Shown here: positions 18,407-27,136 of the stretch, piece after piece
Layout: every line of letters begins with the position of its first letter
Numbering within the stretch: position 1 is the stretch's first letter
Source of the DNA: Candidatus Daviesbacteria bacterium
GTDB taxonomy: Bacteria; Patescibacteriota; Microgenomatia; Daviesbacterales; UBA10151
DNA length: 37,761 nucleotides
Assembly (NCBI GenBank): GCA_028712705.1
Contig: JAQTPP010000007.1
Span: 1 to 37,761 of the forward strand
Direction: 5' to 3'
The notes under the pieces: generated by a model
Told to the model about the DNA's origin: nothing
Seen by the model: only the letters and a program-made list of their open reading frames with translations
Databases searched by the model: none
Position numbers and translations under genes: made by a program

Positions 18407-19423
18407 TTATCGTTTACTAACGCTTCTCTTGTACAGATCCAGATTCTCAAGCGCAAGTCCTGTTCCAAGAGCTACGCAAAGGAGCGGGTTTTCTGCCAGA
18501 GCTGCCGGCACGCCCAAAGATTCGGTTAAAAGCTTATCCAGATTCCGCAAGAGCGACGTCCCTCCGGACATCACAATGCCTTTGTCAATAATATCCGATG
18601 CAAGTTCCGGCGGAATTTGTTCCAATACACCTTTTGCCGCTATAATAATCTTGTGGGTAATATCTGCAATAGCTTCTGTCACCTCATCGGATGTAATCTC
18701 AATAGTCTTGGGTAAGCCTGAAAAAGCATCCCTGCCTCTGACCTCCATCTTTTGCGCCTCGGAAGACTTCAGCTTAGTTGCAGAACCTATTTTAATCTTA
18801 ACTTCTTCTGCCATCCTTTCTCCAATAATTAAATTATGCTTTTTGCGCACATAGCTTTGAATTGCTTCATCAATTTTGTTACCGCCAACCCGCACAGACG
18901 AATGGACTACCACTCCTCCCAGACAAACAACTGCCGCTTCTGTTGTTCCCCCGCCAATATCAATAATCATGTTGCCGGAAGGATTAGCAATGGGAATTTT
19001 GGCTCCAATAGCTGCGGCTAATGGCTCATCAATTAGAAAAGCCGTCCTTGCTCCGGCAGAAATCGTTGCGTCCAGAATTGCCCTTTTCTCAACAGAAGTC
19101 ACTCCGGCAGGCGCACAAACCATAACTTCCGGCTTAAAAAGCCTGCTCGGACCGCAAACTCTATCCAGGAAGTAACGGATCATCGCTTCGGTAATCACAT
19201 AATCTGCGATTACCCCATCTTTCATAGGACGCGAAGCAACAATATTTCCCGGGGTTCTTCCCAACATTTCTTTGGCTTCATTGCCAACTGCCAAAACACG
19301 ATAGTCATCGGTTGTGACTGCAACCACGGTTGGCTCGTTTAAAACGATACCGGCCCCTGCAAGATAAACCAGAGAGTTGGCAGTACCCAGATCTATTCCG
19401 ATCCTTTTGGAAAAATTAAACAT
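18407..19423 (-). CDS. mreB: Rod shape-determining protein MreB
   Basis: IGIDLGTANSLVYLAGAGIVLNEPTVVA, DIGGGTTEAAVV, GIVMSGGTSLLRNLDKLL. Confidence 0.96.
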   Translation of the reverse strand: MFNFSKRIGIDLGTANSLVYLAGAGIVLNEPTVVAVTTDDYRVLAVGNEAKEMLGRTPGNIVASRPMKDGVIADYVITEAMIRYFLDRVCGPSRLFKPEVMVCAPAGVTSVEKRAILDATISAGARTAFLIDEPLAAAIGAKIPIANPSGNMIIDIGGGTTEAAVVCLGGVVVHSSVRVGGNKIDEAIQSYVRKKHNLIIGERMAEEVKIKIGSATKLKSSEAQKMEVRGRDAFSGLPKTIEITSDEVTEAIADITHKIIIAAKGVLEQIPPELASDIIDKGIVMSGGTSLLRNLDKLLTESLGVPAALAENPLLCVALGTGLALENLDLYKRSVSKR

Positions 19424-19501
19424 AAGCTAATAATTAATTGTGATTCTACCAGCCAAAAAACCTGATCACAAGATACACTAAATGCATCAATAGCTATCAG
19501 T

Positions 19502-20638
19502 TCATTTGAGGTTTACACCAAATAGGTTTGGTTCCGAAGCAGTCGGGGTTGGAAAAGAACTAATAATCACCAGCCTTGATGAATCAAGCCACGGAAAAAC
19601 AAAATCATCCTGGAAACTACCGGCATAAATAACAGCTTTATTTGTCCCGTCAAAATCCACAATTGATATTATCCCTTCTTCAATCAAGATAACATGCATT
19701 GAATTGGGCAACCAGATATGAGCTCTAGCAGTAGGCAGTGAATATTCTGTTCTAAGATCGCCAGATCGCAAGCTTTGCTTATCTTCCAAGTTATAGACTT
19801 TAAGATCTGCTTCGGTCTTACCGGCCATAAATTTAGTTTCATCCGGGGACCAGCGCACGATAGCTGCGGAAGAGGCAATTTGACGGAAAGTTGTATTTTT
19901 AATTGCCAATACCCTTACCTCGTTTTTTAAACGGGTGTCTTCTTCCCAGGATTTTAAGGTAGCTTGCAATAGAGGCGTAATATCGCGGGGATCGGAATTT
20001 AATCTGTCGGATTCCAAAAGGTAATTGTTATCCCCTGCTGTTGCCAAAACTTGCTTGGAGTCGGCAGACCAGCGCAATGCAGCTTTCGAAAAATCTATAC
20101 TTGTGCTTTGAACAATCTGATGAGGCTCGCTAGAACGGGCAAAAGAAATAGGTTGATTGCGGGTTTGTGTCCAAACCCAAACTCCCGCCTTTTTATTAGC
20201 AATACCGGCAGATGTTGATAACGGTACGATGTAGGCAAGCTTGCTTCCATCAGGACTCAAAGTCGGATTTTCCACCCCATTGAAAGTCAACGGATAAATA
20301 GTGGGGATGGCAGGAAAAAGAGTTACCTTGACAGCTGTCACCAGCCCTTCTTTGACGCTCACTTGTTTCTCCCAGGAAATAAATCCTTCCTTGACGATCC
20401 TGACAGAATAATTTTTGGGAGAAAGCGAAGAAACTGTGGCATTTGTGGCAGTAGTAAGGTGACCATCTATAAAAACTGAGGCTGCATCAGGTTCCGAAGT
20501 TATAGTAATAATTCCGGTCCCAACAATCCTCTTTTCTTTTGGTGAAAAGGTGTAACCTTTTGCCAAAAAAATTGCAATAGCGGCAATAACACCAATTGCT
20601 ATTAAGGTTGCGATAGAAATAATAAATTTTTTAGACAT
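19502..20638 (-). CDS. PEGA-domain, beta-propeller-like membrane-anchored protein
   Basis: GTITITSEPDAASVFIDGHLTTATNATVSSLSPKNYSVRIVKEGF PEGA motif; downstream LSPDGSKLAY-type repeats. Confidence 0.75.
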   Translation of the reverse strand: MSKKFIISIATLIAIGVIAAIAIFLAKGYTFSPKEKRIVGTGIITITSEPDAASVFIDGHLTTATNATVSSLSPKNYSVRIVKEGFISWEKQVSVKEGLVTAVKVTLFPAIPTIYPLTFNGVENPTLSPDGSKLAYIVPLSTSAGIANKKAGVWVWTQTRNQPISFARSSEPHQIVQSTSIDFSKAALRWSADSKQVLATAGDNNYLLESDRLNSDPRDITPLLQATLKSWEEDTRLKNEVRVLAIKNTTFRQIASSAAIVRWSPDETKFMAGKTEADLKVYNLEDKQSLRSGDLRTEYSLPTARAHIWLPNSMHVILIEEGIISIVDFDGTNKAVIYAGSFQDDFVFPWLDSSRLVIISSFPTPTASEPNLFGVNLK

Positions 20639-20660
20639 TCAAGTTATTTTACCCTATTTA

Positions 20661-21365
20661 TTAACTACTTACCAGCCTTGCCCTCACAATTAACCTATTA
20701 AGCAGTGTCCCCGGAGGATCACAAGTCTGCAGAGTTACAACCGGAGCATTGTACCTGTTTGTTAAAAAAGAAATATCGTCCGGACTGGCAATAGTTTTAT
20801 CGAACACCACATAATCATACCTCCTATTCTTGTAAAAGATAATTATTCCATCCCCAGGTTCAAGTTCCTTCAATAAATAAAATACGGCATTGTAACGGAT
20901 AATATTCCAGGGGGCGTCTGTTGAATGGGAAAAAAGATATAAATTACCCGGCACTCCCGGAGGCGTTGAGCCTAACGCTTCTGCAACCCCCTGAGCCAAC
21001 ACCTGCACATATTGCTCCTCATCTCCCGGATTCACATTTGGAATAATCCTGGCATTGGCATTGATCTTTTCAATAACTACTCCGTATTCTGTTGATACCG
21101 GAATAATGTTGTTACCCCCGGAGCTAACATTGCTGAAATCAACAGGCCCGCCTGCATCACTTTCTGTTGCTTCTGCTTGTGCGAACTGCTCAAAGGAGGC
21201 AATAACCGGCACAGTTTTCTTAATACCCAAAATCCTTGAAATCCTGTAGCCGGCTTCTGTCTGTACAACAGGACCTAACATAAAAGTTAAACCCATAAGT
21301 CCGGCAAAAAATAAAAAGTAGCCGCTAAACCTAACAAATAAAATAATTTTGAAACGTTTAGACAT
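20661..21365 (-). CDS. Sortase family protein
   Basis: N-terminal TM; LYLFSHST (His), VVTLQTCDPPGTLLNRLIVRARL (Cys, Arg). Confidence 0.85.
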   Translation of the reverse strand: MSKRFKIILFVRFSGYFLFFAGLMGLTFMLGPVVQTEAGYRISRILGIKKTVPVIASFEQFAQAEATESDAGGPVDFSNVSSGGNNIIPVSTEYGVVIEKINANARIIPNVNPGDEEQYVQVLAQGVAEALGSTPPGVPGNLYLFSHSTDAPWNIIRYNAVFYLLKELEPGDGIIIFYKNRRYDYVVFDKTIASPDDISFLTNRYNAPVVTLQTCDPPGTLLNRLIVRARLVSS

Positions 21366-21393
21366 AATACGTTAATAAGTTATTCCCAGTATG

Positions 21394-21466
21394 CGGCCCC
21401 GGAGGGAATTGCACCCCCGACATCAGACTTAGGACGTCCGCGTTCTATCTACTGAACTACGGGGCC
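21394..21466 (-). tRNA. tRNA-Arg(CCT), CCA not encoded
   Basis: GGCCCCG/CGGGGCC acceptor, anticodon arm CGGAC-GTCCTAA-GTCTG. Confidence 0.88.
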
Positions 21467-21524
21467 AACTTAGGTTACTTACATTTTAACACTAGGAGGG
21501 GTAAAATACTAAGGAAGAATGCTT

Positions 21525-21596
21525 CGGGGACTAGGTCATCGGTAGACCGCTCGCTTCGGGTGCGAGAAGCAGAGAGTTCAATTCTCTCGTCCCCGA
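21525..21596 (+). tRNA. tRNA-Pro(CGG), CCA not encoded
   Basis: CGGGGAC/GTCCCCG acceptor, anticodon arm CTCGC-TTCGGGT-GCGAG, T arm AGAGAGTTCAATTCTCT. Confidence 0.9.
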
Positions 21597-22099
21597 CATG
21601 ACCCAAACCAAAGTTGAATTTCTTTTTTAGCTTCTTCAGGAGAAGCGGAAGCATGAATTAGATTCCAAACCGGTCTTTCTTCCCGATTAGCATCCAGAAT
21701 ATTATCTGTTCCCAAATCCCCCCTGATTGTGCCTTTTTCAGCTGTAGCCGGATCTGTAAAGCCTGTCACCTTCCGGGCAACACTCACCGCATTTTTCCCT
21801 TCTAAAACTATGGCCACAATTGGGCCGGAGGTAATAAACTTTCTAAGCCAGGTCACTACTTTTCTTCCCTGATCTTCTGCGCTTTTAACTTTTTGGCCTG
21901 CAGCAATAGTTTTTTCCCCAATTGAACGAAGATAATCCGGTTCCATCGGATAGTGTTTCTTTACAATGTCAAGCGGCGCCATCATGTCTTTTCTTTTGAC
22001 CACTTTCAGTCCGGCAGTTTGATAACGCCTAATAATTTCCTCAGTCAGCCCTCGGCTAACCCCATCAGGCTTAATAATGATTAAAGTTTGCTGCAACAT
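21578..22099 (-). CDS. ndk: Nucleoside diphosphate kinase
   Basis: TLIIIKPDGVSRGL, DLGTDN, NLIHASASPEEAKKEIQLWFG. Confidence 0.93.
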   Translation of the reverse strand: MLQQTLIIIKPDGVSRGLTEEIIRRYQTAGLKVVKRKDMMAPLDIVKKHYPMEPDYLRSIGEKTIAAGQKVKSAEDQGRKVVTWLRKFITSGPIVAIVLEGKNAVSVARKVTGFTDPATAEKGTIRGDLGTDNILDANREERPVWNLIHASASPEEAKKEIQLWFGSCRGREN

Positions 22100-22123
22100 A
22101 ATCAAAGTATCCTATCTCACTAT

Positions 22124-22234
22124 AAACAGCGAAGTCAAGTGCAACTAAAAAATGTTGTGCAGTTGAGCACACTACTTTTTCCATGCGAGCGATCTGGACG
22201 CGCGAGCGGTTTTTTATGCACTGACGAGCTGTTT
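22124..22234. repeat. Structured intergenic element B
   Basis: Ends aaacagc/gctgttt; shares GCGAAGTC, AAAAAATGTTGT and TTTTTT-GCACTG-GACGA blocks with element A. Confidence 0.55.
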
Positions 22235-23210
22235 ACTTAATCCCCACATCCTCGACTATCGTTGAACCATCATTAAATACGGATACAACCGCGAATCTGG
22301 GAGCTTGAGCGTTTCTTTCAATCGTGACAGCTCCGATTGTAACCAGAGACAAATTTGTTTTAGGTTCACTGTACTCTGAAAAATAATGAATATCTCCGGC
22401 AAAAATCTTTGTTGCTCCCACTTCTTTTAGTTGAAAAATCAACCCGCCTGCCTGTAATTTCAAGCTTTTCTCCACCCATCCCATGACATGGTCTGAAGAA
22501 GGATGATAAAGCGGTTCATGCATAAATACAAAAAGTCCTTTTGCTCCGATTTTCTTAGGTTTCTCCAATTCCATCGCAATCCATGCAGCCTGTTTAGCAT
22601 CGAAACCCGTGTAGTTATCACTATTGTCCAGAAGCAAGAACTCAAAATTTTCAAGTTCAAAAGATTGATACGACGGACCAAAAACCTGACTGAAACAAGA
22701 ACTCGGCAACAAAGACCTGTTTCGACAATCCCAAAGATCATGATCGCCCGGTATTAAAAAATAGCGCAGGGCGGAGTTATCAAATTCTTTTTTTGCATTT
22801 TCCAACTCTGCAATTGTCCCGACTTCGGTATAATCTCCCAAACCAATGATAAATTTTAAGTCCGGATACTTATGCCTACCTTGTTTAATAGCCTTCCCCA
22901 AATCAGCATTATCGTTGTGAGAATCTGCGACAATCAAAAATCGAAAAGCCAAATTTGAATTTAGCGGCTTCGAAGTTTCCGCAGACACACTTGATTGATT
23001 AACTAATACTTTTTGACTTAAGTTAAGTTTAGATAGAGCTGTATTAAAAACTGCCTGCGGGTCAAGCTTTAACGGATCTAAACCGGAAAAATGCTTGTAA
23101 GCTGTGTACGCGCCGAGTAGTAAAACCGTAAACATCACCAAACTCAAAACCAGTCTGAAGAAAATAAACACTACATTTGAGGATCTTCTTTTATAATGTC
23201 TTTTAAACAT
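22233..23210 (-). CDS. Calcineurin-like metallophosphoesterase, membrane-anchored
   Basis: VADSHNDNADL, GLGDYTEVG, PGDHDLWD, MHEPLYH, AGDIHYFSEY motifs; likely start MFKRHYKRRS. Confidence 0.85.
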   Translation of the reverse strand: MFKRHYKRRSSNVVFIFFRLVLSLVMFTVLLLGAYTAYKHFSGLDPLKLDPQAVFNTALSKLNLSQKVLVNQSSVSAETSKPLNSNLAFRFLIVADSHNDNADLGKAIKQGRHKYPDLKFIIGLGDYTEVGTIAELENAKKEFDNSALRYFLIPGDHDLWDCRNRSLLPSSCFSQVFGPSYQSFELENFEFLLLDNSDNYTGFDAKQAAWIAMELEKPKKIGAKGLFVFMHEPLYHPSSDHVMGWVEKSLKLQAGGLIFQLKEVGATKIFAGDIHYFSEYSEPKTNLSLVTIGAVTIERNAQAPRFAVVSVFNDGSTIVEDVGIK

Positions 23211-23227
23211 AATCATTATCCTTTTAA

Positions 23228-23260
23228 CTCTCCGGCTTCCGCCGGATCGCTCAGGATGAC
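23228..23260. repeat. Palindromic repeat between argS and metallophosphoesterase gene
   Basis: ctccggcttccgccggatcgctcaggatgac; inverted ccggc..gccgg; same right end as 4326-4381. Confidence 0.55.
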
Positions 23261-23275
23261 CTCGCCAAAGGCAGA

Positions 23276-24955
23276 TCACATCCTCTCCGGTGCTTCTATT
23301 CCCAAAAGAAAAAGACCTTTCTTTAAAACCTTACTCACTTCCAAAGATAATTTTAATCTAAAATCTTGTTTTTCTGATTCCAAAATTCTGCATTCCTGAT
23401 AAAAAAGATTGTAGAGCCTGGAGAGCTCAATCAGATATGAAGCTATGAGGTTTGGGTGACCCAATTTCAACGCTTCTTCCACAGTTTCAGAAAAATAAAG
23501 AAGCTGTCTTAATAGCGCTCTCTCCTGTTTATCTAACGTAACACTCTCCATTGGTATTTCCGGAAGTTTGCTGGAATTTCGGAGAACCGATTGGATCCTG
23601 GCAAACGTATATTGGACATAAGGCCCGCTATCCCCATCCAGTGAAACTGATTGCGCAAGATCAAATATCATATTCGGTCTTGGGGAGAATTTTAGATAAG
23701 AAAATTTGATTGCGCCCAAAGCTACAATCCGGACAACTTCCTGGTCAATTCCCAGACTACCTTTTTTCATAACTTCCCTGACTTTTTCAGATACTACATG
23801 ATACAAATCATCAACAGTTACAACATTGCCAGTCCGCGATGACATTTTACCTTCACTTAAATCAACAACACCATAAGACAAATGGTATTTTTTTTGCTTT
23901 AGATACGGAAAAATGAGCTCTATTGCCTTAATCACAACCTGGAAATAACCCTCTTGCTCGCTTGCAACAACATGGATTGATTTCTCGTAATTAAAAGCAT
24001 CATATTCCGCTTCTGCCAAACCGATTTCTTTACCTTCATATGTCGGATTGCCGGCTGAAGTAACAAAAACACGGTTATGCAAGCCGTATTTTTCTCCAGG
24101 AAAAATAATTGCTCCATCGCTTTCCTCAAAAACTTTGCCCAGGTTTTTAAGTACTATTTGCTTTCCTCTCTCAAAAACTTCACTTTCAAAAAAACACCGG
24201 TCGTATTTGATTCCCAAGAGCCGATAAATAGGTTCAAAGTATTCCAGGCTCCAGGATCTTGTCAATTGATAGATTTCTTGAAATTCTTTTCTTTTTTGGT
24301 AAAGACCGATGTTAATTTTGTCTATTTCTTCTTTGAAAGCGGAATCTTCTTCGTACGATTTATTGCCTTCAGCATATGCCCTGCCTAAAAAATCGGCCTT
24401 TTCTTCCAAACTTAACTCCTTTGAGGGTAAGCTTAAGCTTCGTATCCCCCAAATAGCCTTGGCAATATGCAAACCAATATCGCCCTGATAATTAGCTCTA
24501 AATACGGTGTGACCCAGCGATTCATAAATTCTGCAAAGACTCTCTCCTAAGATAAAAGTCCGGAGATGTCCGATGTGTACTTCTTTCAAAGGATTGACAT
24601 GGCCATATTCAATAAGCACTTTTGAGGTTTCGGTCGATTTTTGCAACAGATCCAAGTCATTCGTATTTTTGACAAGTTCGGAGTCTTTAATGAAAAAATT
24701 AATAAAACCCCCGCCGGCTACTTCTATTTTCTCCAGATAGTCCACTTTTCCAAATTTCTCTAAAATTTCATTAGCAATTTCTGTTGGGGACTGCTTACCT
24801 TTAGGTAATTCTAGTTTAGCAAGCTGTAAGGCCATATTCGAAGTATAATCTCCAAATGAAGAATTTTGAGGAATAGATAAAACTATATCAGTTGATGGAT
24901 AGCCCAGGGATGATACCGCCAATTCTAGATCTGTTTTTAATCTTTGTTTTAACAT
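23276..24955 (-). CDS. argS: Arginyl-tRNA synthetase
   Basis: EYGHVNPLKEVHIGHLRTFILGESL, DLSEGKMSSRTGNVVTVDDL, DGDSGPYVQYTFARIQSVLRN. Confidence 0.96.
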   Translation of the reverse strand: MLKQRLKTDLELAVSSLGYPSTDIVLSIPQNSSFGDYTSNMALQLAKLELPKGKQSPTEIANEILEKFGKVDYLEKIEVAGGGFINFFIKDSELVKNTNDLDLLQKSTETSKVLIEYGHVNPLKEVHIGHLRTFILGESLCRIYESLGHTVFRANYQGDIGLHIAKAIWGIRSLSLPSKELSLEEKADFLGRAYAEGNKSYEEDSAFKEEIDKINIGLYQKRKEFQEIYQLTRSWSLEYFEPIYRLLGIKYDRCFFESEVFERGKQIVLKNLGKVFEESDGAIIFPGEKYGLHNRVFVTSAGNPTYEGKEIGLAEAEYDAFNYEKSIHVVASEQEGYFQVVIKAIELIFPYLKQKKYHLSYGVVDLSEGKMSSRTGNVVTVDDLYHVVSEKVREVMKKGSLGIDQEVVRIVALGAIKFSYLKFSPRPNMIFDLAQSVSLDGDSGPYVQYTFARIQSVLRNSSKLPEIPMESVTLDKQERALLRQLLYFSETVEEALKLGHPNLIASYLIELSRLYNLFYQECRILESEKQDFRLKLSLEVSKVLKKGLFLLGIEAPERM

Positions 24956-25030
24956 ATTTCTATAATAACATAATTTCTAATGAAATTAGAATGTTTAAAT
25001 GTTTAAAAATTAAGAATTAAAAATTAAAAA

Positions 25031-26002
25031 TTATTTTTCAGCCTTAGATAATCCTAACAATACCCCACCCAAAATCATATAGTATCCCACCCAAACTATC
25101 CATACTTGCTCCCCCACATATTCCCAGGCAAACGGCAAACTGGCGAAAAATTTAATTACATAAATAAAATAAGTAAGCAACACATTAACCCCAATACCAA
25201 TCAATTGTCCGAGTAAACCTGAAATTGTTCCTAAAACGAGCATAACTGATCCTCCAATCATCATAAACGGTATTGTCCATAAAACCAACGCATTGGCAGC
25301 CAAAGAAACAAACGAAATTTGATGAAAACTCTGGACTATAACAGGTGTTACCATAAGTTGCGCCGCTAGAGTTACAGCTAAATCCTGACCGATGATAGGG
25401 ATTTTGTCTAAATACCCAACCAGAATCGGAGATACCACCACTACCCCAAATGTAGCCAGGAAACTAAGCTGGAAGCTTAAATCAGTTATCCACTCGGGAT
25501 TTACGAGGAGCATTAAGGCAGCTGTCAGCATTAAAACCCACCAACCCTCCCTTTGTCTACCAAAGATCTGAGCCAAAGAGGCTAAACTAAACATAATAGC
25601 TGCCCTCAAAACCGGCACCGCAACACCGGTTAGCAAAGTGTACAACACAACTGCCAGCAAACTGAATGCAATAGCGTACTTTCTTTTTATTAATCCTGAC
25701 AGGCTTAAGAAAAATGCTGCTACCAGGCTCAAATTTTGCCCTGAAGCCACCACTATATGCAAGGTAGAAGTATCCCTAAGTCCAAGTTTCAAAGTTACCG
25801 GTAAAGTTTTGTTTTGTCCAAGCAGCACTCCGGAAAGTAATTCTGCTTGAGGAGAAGGCAAAAATTGACTAATTCTTTGATCCAAGCTGTTTCGAATCTG
25901 CGGAAATAAATCTAATTCTATATCCCAACCTCCCTGTTGGTATCTGACAAAAAAGATAAGAAGATACAAAATTAGGGATAAAATTAAAGGTAATTTTTTC
26001 AA
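25031..26002 (-). CDS. comEC: ComEC/Rec2 membrane domain protein (no beta-lactamase domain)
   Basis: LLSGVLLGQ, LHIVVASGQNLSLV, VPVLRAAIMFSLASLAQIFGR, DLSFQLSFLATFGVV. Confidence 0.85.
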   Translation of the reverse strand: MKKLPLILSLILYLLIFFVRYQQGGWDIELDLFPQIRNSLDQRISQFLPSPQAELLSGVLLGQNKTLPVTLKLGLRDTSTLHIVVASGQNLSLVAAFFLSLSGLIKRKYAIAFSLLAVVLYTLLTGVAVPVLRAAIMFSLASLAQIFGRQREGWWVLMLTAALMLLVNPEWITDLSFQLSFLATFGVVVVSPILVGYLDKIPIIGQDLAVTLAAQLMVTPVIVQSFHQISFVSLAANALVLWTIPFMMIGGSVMLVLGTISGLLGQLIGIGVNVLLTYFIYVIKFFASLPFAWEYVGEQVWIVWVGYYMILGGVLLGLSKAEK

Positions 26003-26619
26003 TATACTACTATTTGATCTTTTATTTTCTCAAACACAGCTTTACCGGCAATCTTTTTATTAAACAAATCTTCAATTGCCTGATATGGCCTATCTGAAAT
26101 TATTTTTGAGGCAGTAACCGGACCAATACCTGGTAAAGCTTCTAACTCTGCCTGGGTAGCAGTATTGATATTTACTTTAGAAATCGCTGCAGTTGTTCCA
26201 GCAACTGCCCCAGCCTGAGGCCCACTGACTTGCTCCCCTGTAAAAGGTACATAAACTTTGCTGCCGTCTGATAATTTTTGTGCCATATTGAGATATTTTG
26301 ATACATATTCTGTATTGGTTGTTTCAACAAATCCACCTGAGGCGACAACCGCATCTTCAATTCTGGAACCGTCCTTCAATTGATAAACACCAGGGGTCTT
26401 AACAGCTCCGGATACATCAACAGAGATCATCTTTTGATTTTCAATTAAACTTTCTTTAGGAAATTCTTTGGTCCGTCCGCCAGCCGGCGGAGCGGATTGG
26501 TTTAAACCGGAAGCAAATATTCCACCGGTAATTAAAACTAATCCCAGAAAGCTTAAGGCTATAGGAATTTTAAATTGATTTAACTTCTCTCTCCAATTTA
26601 TACTGTCCATTTTAGGCAA
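25999..26619 (-). CDS. comEA: ComEA-like SLBB/HhH DNA-binding protein
   Basis: VDVSGAVKTPGVYQLKDGSRIEDAVVASGG and VNINTATQAELEALPGIGPVTASKIISDR. Confidence 0.92.
   Translation of the reverse strand: MPKMDSINWREKLNQFKIPIALSFLGLVLITGGIFASGLNQSAPPAGGRTKEFPKESLIENQKMISVDVSGAVKTPGVYQLKDGSRIEDAVVASGGFVETTNTEYVSKYLNMAQKLSDGSKVYVPFTGEQVSGPQAGAVAGTTAAISKVNINTATQAELEALPGIGPVTASKIISDRPYQAIEDLFNKKIAGKAVFEKIKDQIVVY
26471..26497. repeat. In-frame small palindrome in comEA
   Basis: gtccgtccgccagccggcggagcggat, encodes SAPPAGGRT; related to 36675-36699. Confidence 0.6.
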
Positions 26620-26620
26620 G

Positions 26621-27085
26621 TTACCGGTTAGCCAAAATCTGTTTCCGGTATTCTTTCATCCAAATTTTATAAGCATTAAAAAAATACTCCATTCCTCTTT
26701 CTTTCATTTCCTTTCTCACCACCCCACCCGCATGAGGGTATTTGTGCAACCTGGGGTGGGTTGATGAGAAACCATGAGCATAATGAACTAACTCATGACC
26801 AATGGTATGATCTATCACCTCTTGAGGGATCTTTGGATCCTTAAACATCGAAGTAATAGTGATATAGCTAGCCTTTATCTGTTTATCAAGTCTGATCGAA
26901 CCTAATCTAAATTTGGCATTTCTTCCAAACTTAATAAATACTTTATTCGTTTGGGGTATATCAGAAAAATATTTTGTCCAGATTAAATCCAAGCGCGATA
27001 AAAGCCAATTATCTGAGCGTAGCGATAATAATAGTCTACGTCTATTATTATCTCTATTTATAGCAATTTTTGATTTGCTTGTCAT
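26621..27085 (-). CDS. SprT-like zinc metallopeptidase
   Basis: DHTIGHELVHYAHG motif. Confidence 0.75.
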   Translation of the reverse strand: MTSKSKIAINRDNNRRRLLLSLRSDNWLLSRLDLIWTKYFSDIPQTNKVFIKFGRNAKFRLGSIRLDKQIKASYITITSMFKDPKIPQEVIDHTIGHELVHYAHGFSSTHPRLHKYPHAGGVVRKEMKERGMEYFFNAYKIWMKEYRKQILANR

Positions 27086-27136
27086 AACAATCTAAATTAT
27101 CTATATAACTTTATTAGCAATTTTAATTATTAACTG

